Shown: positions 60,101-64,000 of the stretch, in pieces
Layout of the letters: each line of letters starts with the position of its first letter
How positions within the stretch are numbered: position 1 is the first letter of the stretch
Assembly (NCBI GenBank): GCA_019022495.1
Contig: JAFEKR010000021.1
Coordinates: 558,001-622,000, forward strand
Reading direction: 5' to 3'
Source of the DNA: Epichloe hybrida
Taxonomy: Eukaryota > Ascomycota > Sordariomycetes > Hypocreales > Clavicipitaceae
Length of the DNA: 64,000 bases
Position numbers and translations under genes: made by a program
The notes under the pieces: generated by a model
Told to the model about the DNA's origin: nothing
Databases searched by the model: none
Seen by the model: the letters and a program-made list of their open reading frames with translations, nothing else

Positions 60101-62063
60101 TCCCTTTAGTAAGTCTATAATAGCTTCTCTATATTCTAGAATACTATTATAAGCTCTTATAAGTTAATTTTAAAGTATCCTTTTACTTTAGCTTACTTTA
60201 GGTACTGCTTATTATAAGATAGCTAGCTTCTCTATAAGTTTATTAAAGTAATTAATTATAGATTTACTTAGGTTATTATTTATTATTCCTTATAAGGTAA
60301 AGTTATTTTACTCTAGAAGATATCTTTATTATATATTCTTAGTCTTAAATTATTCTCTTATATAGCTAATAAGCATAAGGAAGTCCTATAGTTAACTAGG
60401 TTTTAAGAGGTAGTCTATATAGTATTATAAAGCTTTACCTTTAAGTATAACCTTAAAGGCATAACTAGCTTATTTAGATTAGATATTAAGTAACTTATAC
60501 TTCCTATAGAATATTTAAAGCTTTAATTTAAGAATATTATAGTTATTAGCGCTATAAAGTTATTCTTTAGGGTATACCTTTAATAAGTCTATAATTTACT
60601 TTAAAGAAGGCCTCTAAGTCCATAGAGATTCTTTAAATACTTCCTTTTATATTTATAAAAGAAATAGTAAGGTTCTTAGAAAGTAAGAGAGTAGCTTTAT
60701 AAGGAGTAGCCTTAGGATTTATTATCCCTTTTAATCTTCCTCTCCCTTATATTAGGGAGGAGGAAGTATAGCCCTTTAAGCTATACTAATAAAGGTAATA
60801 TTAGCCCTAGGTAGTAAGGGTTAACTCTATTAGTAATACTTTAGCTTAGGGGTATTTTTAGTAGTATTTTTAGGGTAGTTTTACTAAACTATCTTAGGTA
60901 AAGGTATAGATAAGGAAGTTACCTATAAATACTTATAAATAGTATCCTTTAGTGCCCTTAATTCTAGATTAATTAACCTTCTTAGGAAAGATTAGCTTAC
61001 TAATCCCTTTAATAGTAATTATACTAATAGGTAAGGTAAAGGGGTAAGCTATTAGGACCTAATATCCTTATTATCTAGTAGGTTATAAAGGAAATCTTTA
61101 TTCTCTAGGTTCTTCTAGAAGCCTATATACTTCTTCCTAGCTTCCTTAATTTCCTTAAGGGTTTAGAATTAGAATTCTTCCTAGTTTACTACCTCTTTAA
61201 GGTTATTTACTATCTTTATACCTTTTCTAATTATTATATATACTTTATTATAAAGAAAATAGTCTTAAAGTCTATTCTAGGAAAGGTCTCTCCCTTCTAT
61301 AAACTTATTCCTTAGCTATCTATAGAAGTTATTACTAAATTTAGAGAAAAGTGTTTTCCTAAATAACTCTTATTCTCTATACTATTTAGTCTTAATAATA
61401 ATATAGAGAGTAATTTCCTTAGGTATTATTATCTCTTTATATTTAGAGTTTTCTATTTATTAGAGTAGTTTCTCTATAATATATTATTAGAGTTTTATAG
61501 AGATATAAGGGATTTAGGTAGGGTAAATAGGGTTTTTCCCTTTATTAGGGTATTTACTACTATCTCTAGCTTTAATGCCTTCTATAGTATTATTATAGCT
61601 ATTACTCTTACTAGGAACTCTAAATTAACTAGAGGTCCTAGATAGTCTAGCTATATTTAATATTTTAATTAATTAAGGGGAAGCAAATCTTTTAATATAA
61701 GGGGATAGGAGGGATGTAAATATAAGTTATATAACTTATATTATTAATATAAAGGATTATAAGGCAAGGTAGTTAACTTTAAATATATAATTAAATATAT
61801 AATAAAGAAAGATAAGGGGATAGCTTAGCTACTAGTATTAAACCCTTCTTTATTATTTTAGAATTTATATAAATATAAATATTAATACTAAAGTAAGAAG
61901 AGAGCTATATTATACCTTTCTATTAGCATAACTTATTATTAAACATAGCCCTCCTATTTTATAAGGTAAGTTATTATTAGGTAAGCTACCTCTTCTAATT
62001 AACCTTACTAATTTATAGTATTTAAAGACTATATAGTTATTTATAAAGGTAACTACTAATTAG
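57198..62063 (-). other. Copia C remaining internal region (RT, integrase, gag), degraded
   Basis: About 4.9 kb of AT-rich, stop-rich DNA between the Copia A insertion and the right LTR of Copia C. I assign it by position only; I did not recover individual motifs. Confidence 0.55.
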
Positions 62064-62350
62064 TGTTAGTTTTATAAGGTATTAAATTTAATATAAGAAA
62101 GTTATAAGCCTAAAGAATAGTATTATTATTAATTTATTTAGTCTAGGCTATATTATATATATTCTAAAGAGAAGTCAAAAGCTAGAATTTATAATAATAG
62201 AAGGAAAGGGGGCTACGTATTTATAGCCCTATATTTCCTAGCTAATTAATAGGCTAGGTTATAAGTCATATGTGGGGCGCGCGCGCGGCCTAAGCTTTTG
62301 CTAGGTAATTGCGGCTGCGACGCGCGATTGATATCACCTTTGTTCCAACA
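62064..62350 (-). repeat. Copia C LTR, right copy (5' LTR)
   Basis: 287 bp. Its left half is more AT-mutated than the left LTR, whereas its last 50 bases keep GCGGCTGCGACGCGCG, which the left LTR has lost. Confidence 0.92.
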
Positions 62351-64000
62351 AGTATATACTATTATAAGCATTATAGAAAATAAGTTTATACCCCTTAAAG
62401 ATAAAGAGGAGGTAAAAGCATATAGAACTATTAAGGATATCCTAGAGAAACTACGCGAGTTTAAAGATATGTTTATATTAAATAAGGTAAGGAGTCTCCT
62501 ATTAAAGAAGTTAACTAACTATATAATTAATCTTATACTAGGAACTACACCCCTATATAGACTAATCTATTCTCTCTCCTAAAGCAAACTTAGAGAGCTC
62601 TAGGAATATATTAATAATAACCTAAAGAAAGGCTAGATAAAACCCTTAAAGAGCCTAGTAAGCATACCTATTCTATTTATACTAAAGAAGGATAAAATAC
62701 TCTAGCTATATATTAACTATTAGGGACTTAATAAGGTAATATAAAAGAATTACTATGCTCTCCCCCTGATTTTAGAGATTCTTAATTAATACTAAGGGGC
62801 CTATTTCTTTTTAAAGATTAATATTAAGGATATGTATTACTAGATTTATATTAAAGAGAGTAATAAGTAAAAGATAGCTTTTTATATATATTATAGGCAC
62901 TATAAGTACCTTATAATGCCTTTTAGGTTAACTAATACCCTAGCTACTTTTTAAAGCTATATCTATAAGGCGCTTTATAGGCTAGTTAATACTATTTATG
63001 TAGTATATTTAGATAATATCTTAATCTTCTTTAAGATAGAAGAGAAGTATACTAAATATATTAAGTAAGTCTTAGAGTGTATAAGGTTAGTAAAGTTATA
63101 TATAAAACCTTTTAAGTACTCTTTTTATAAGGAGTTAGTAGAATTCCTAGGGTTTATTCTCTTTATAAATAGGATACTAATAGATACTTACTAAGTTAAT
63201 ATAATTAGGGAATAGAAGGAGCCTATAAGTTTTAAGAATATATAGTTATTCCTTAGATTCTATAACTTCTATTAATGGTTTATTTATAAATACTCTAGGA
63301 TTATAGTACCTCTTTATATGCTAATAAAGAGTAGTTAAAATAGCATATAGACTAGGAGGTTTATATTTAGAGAAAAGGAGTAGTTAGCGTTTAACTAACT
63401 AAAAGATACCTTTTAGTAAGCACCTTTACTCTAATATTATAACCTAAGTTAAGCAGTGTATATTAAGATAAATACCTTAATTTTTATAATAGTAGGAATC
63501 CTATCTTAGTAGGATAATAAGGGCTATTAGTATCTAGTAGCCTTTTAGTTAAGGAAGTTTATAAATACTAAATATAACTATAGTATAGCTAATTAAGAGT
63601 TACTTGCTATAGTAAAGTTATTTAAATACTAGTAATATTATATTAAAGGCATAGAGATACCTATAGAGGTCCTATTAGACTATTATAACCTATAGACCTT
63701 TATAAGGTAGTAAAAGCTAAATAGAAGATAGGTATAATAGTGTATATTTCTCTACCCTTTCTATTTTATAATTAAATATAGACTAAGGAAAAGTAACCCT
63801 ATAGATACACTATTAAGAAGGTCTAATTATAAGGGTAAACCTATATTAAATAAGGCGCTCCTACTAGAGTTTTAAAGGAAAATAGTAAATATTTATATAG
63901 TAAAAGAAGAAGTACTAATATATTAAAGAAGTTATAGTATAGCACTAGTCTTAAAACTTACTAAGGTAAGAGTAGCCTAGGTAAAAGGCTAGTTAGCTAC
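62351..64000 (+). mobile_element. Gypsy element D, reverse transcriptase and RNase H region
   Basis: This is the plus-strand continuation of element D. A frame of about 94 codons survives in part (62356-62582, EKLREFKDMF). The RT core is readable through stops: YRLIYSLS, then a block around 62780-62960 and the box YLDNILIFF at about 63007-63033. Sequence typical of the RT connection and RNase H follows (for example 63160-63330). The element leaves the window at 64000. Confidence 0.8.

Larger units (their letters stand above)
48905..62350 (-). mobile_element. Ty1/Copia retrotransposon C, full length but split by Copia A
   Basis: It has 287-bp LTRs at both ends, a 5-bp target duplication AGTAT (48900-48904 and 62351-62355) and a total span of 13446 bp. 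Removing Copia A and one GTAAT leaves about 6.7 kb. The minus strand at about 50010-49650 reads the Copia RNase H region (LIIYIDLYSLYKCLIKL-like, then WINRENNLANAFIKALPNK with RIP changes). The 57198-62063 part should hold RT, integrase and gag, all without open frames. Confidence 0.85.

Overview
The window reads as nuclear DNA of a filamentous ascomycete (Pezizomycotina; a Sordariomycete is plausible but the sequence alone does not settle it). The support is short 55-150 bp GT..AG introns, typical fungal families (Zn2Cys6 regulator, DUF3632, 2EXR, F-box, GPI mucin-like wall protein) and flanks that look strongly mutated by RIP (repeat-induced point mutation): very AT-rich, TpA-rich and full of stops.

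Layout. (1) 1-3790 is RIP-degraded LTR-retrotransposon DNA: a minus-strand Copia element cut by the window edge, sitting in a minus-strand Gypsy gag relic. (2) About 3791-37270 is a normal-GC gene island. In order it carries: a six-exon secreted repeat protein with Kex2 sites (4774-5747,+), a weak small ORF (6422-6766,-), a DUF3632-type gene (7499-8472,+), a conserved hypothetical (9035-9577,+), an APH-fold kinase-like gene (9602-10465,-), a gene-poor stretch with an ankyrin-type relic and another decayed coding candidate (10.7-15.6 kb), a Zn2Cys6 regulator (15636-18078,+), an F-box protein (18224-20649,-), a seven-TM protein (21841-23001,+), a 2EXR protein (24217-25695,-), the mitochondrial phosphate carrier (26590-27829,-), a zinc alcohol dehydrogenase (29731-30965,+) and a GPI-anchored mucin-like surface protein (34065-36269,+). 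(3) About 37271-64000 is one large nested transposon complex. A plus-strand Gypsy host (D) is split by a minus-strand Gypsy (B, 38058-47461), which itself contains a hAT-type element (44879-47048), and by a minus-strand Copia (C, 48905-62350), which contains a plus-strand Copia (A, 50470-57192). Four elements have readable termini and exact target-site duplications, so the insertion order can be reconstructed.

The island genes do not form an obvious pathway cluster; they look like housekeeping and accessory genes side by side. Two surface or secreted proteins, 4774-5747 and 34065-36269, are the accessory highlights and lie towards the two ends of the island. The most novel item is the 4774-5747 gene. 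It encodes a signal peptide followed by five copies of a roughly 40-residue module, each on its own exon, separated by near-identical phase-0 introns, with a Lys-Arg (Kex2) site opening four of the five modules. It has no cysteine and no tyrosine in the modules, so it does not match alpha-pheromone or dikaritin precursors.

All exon models were made by eye from splice consensus and reading frame. Statements on base composition are visual, not computed.
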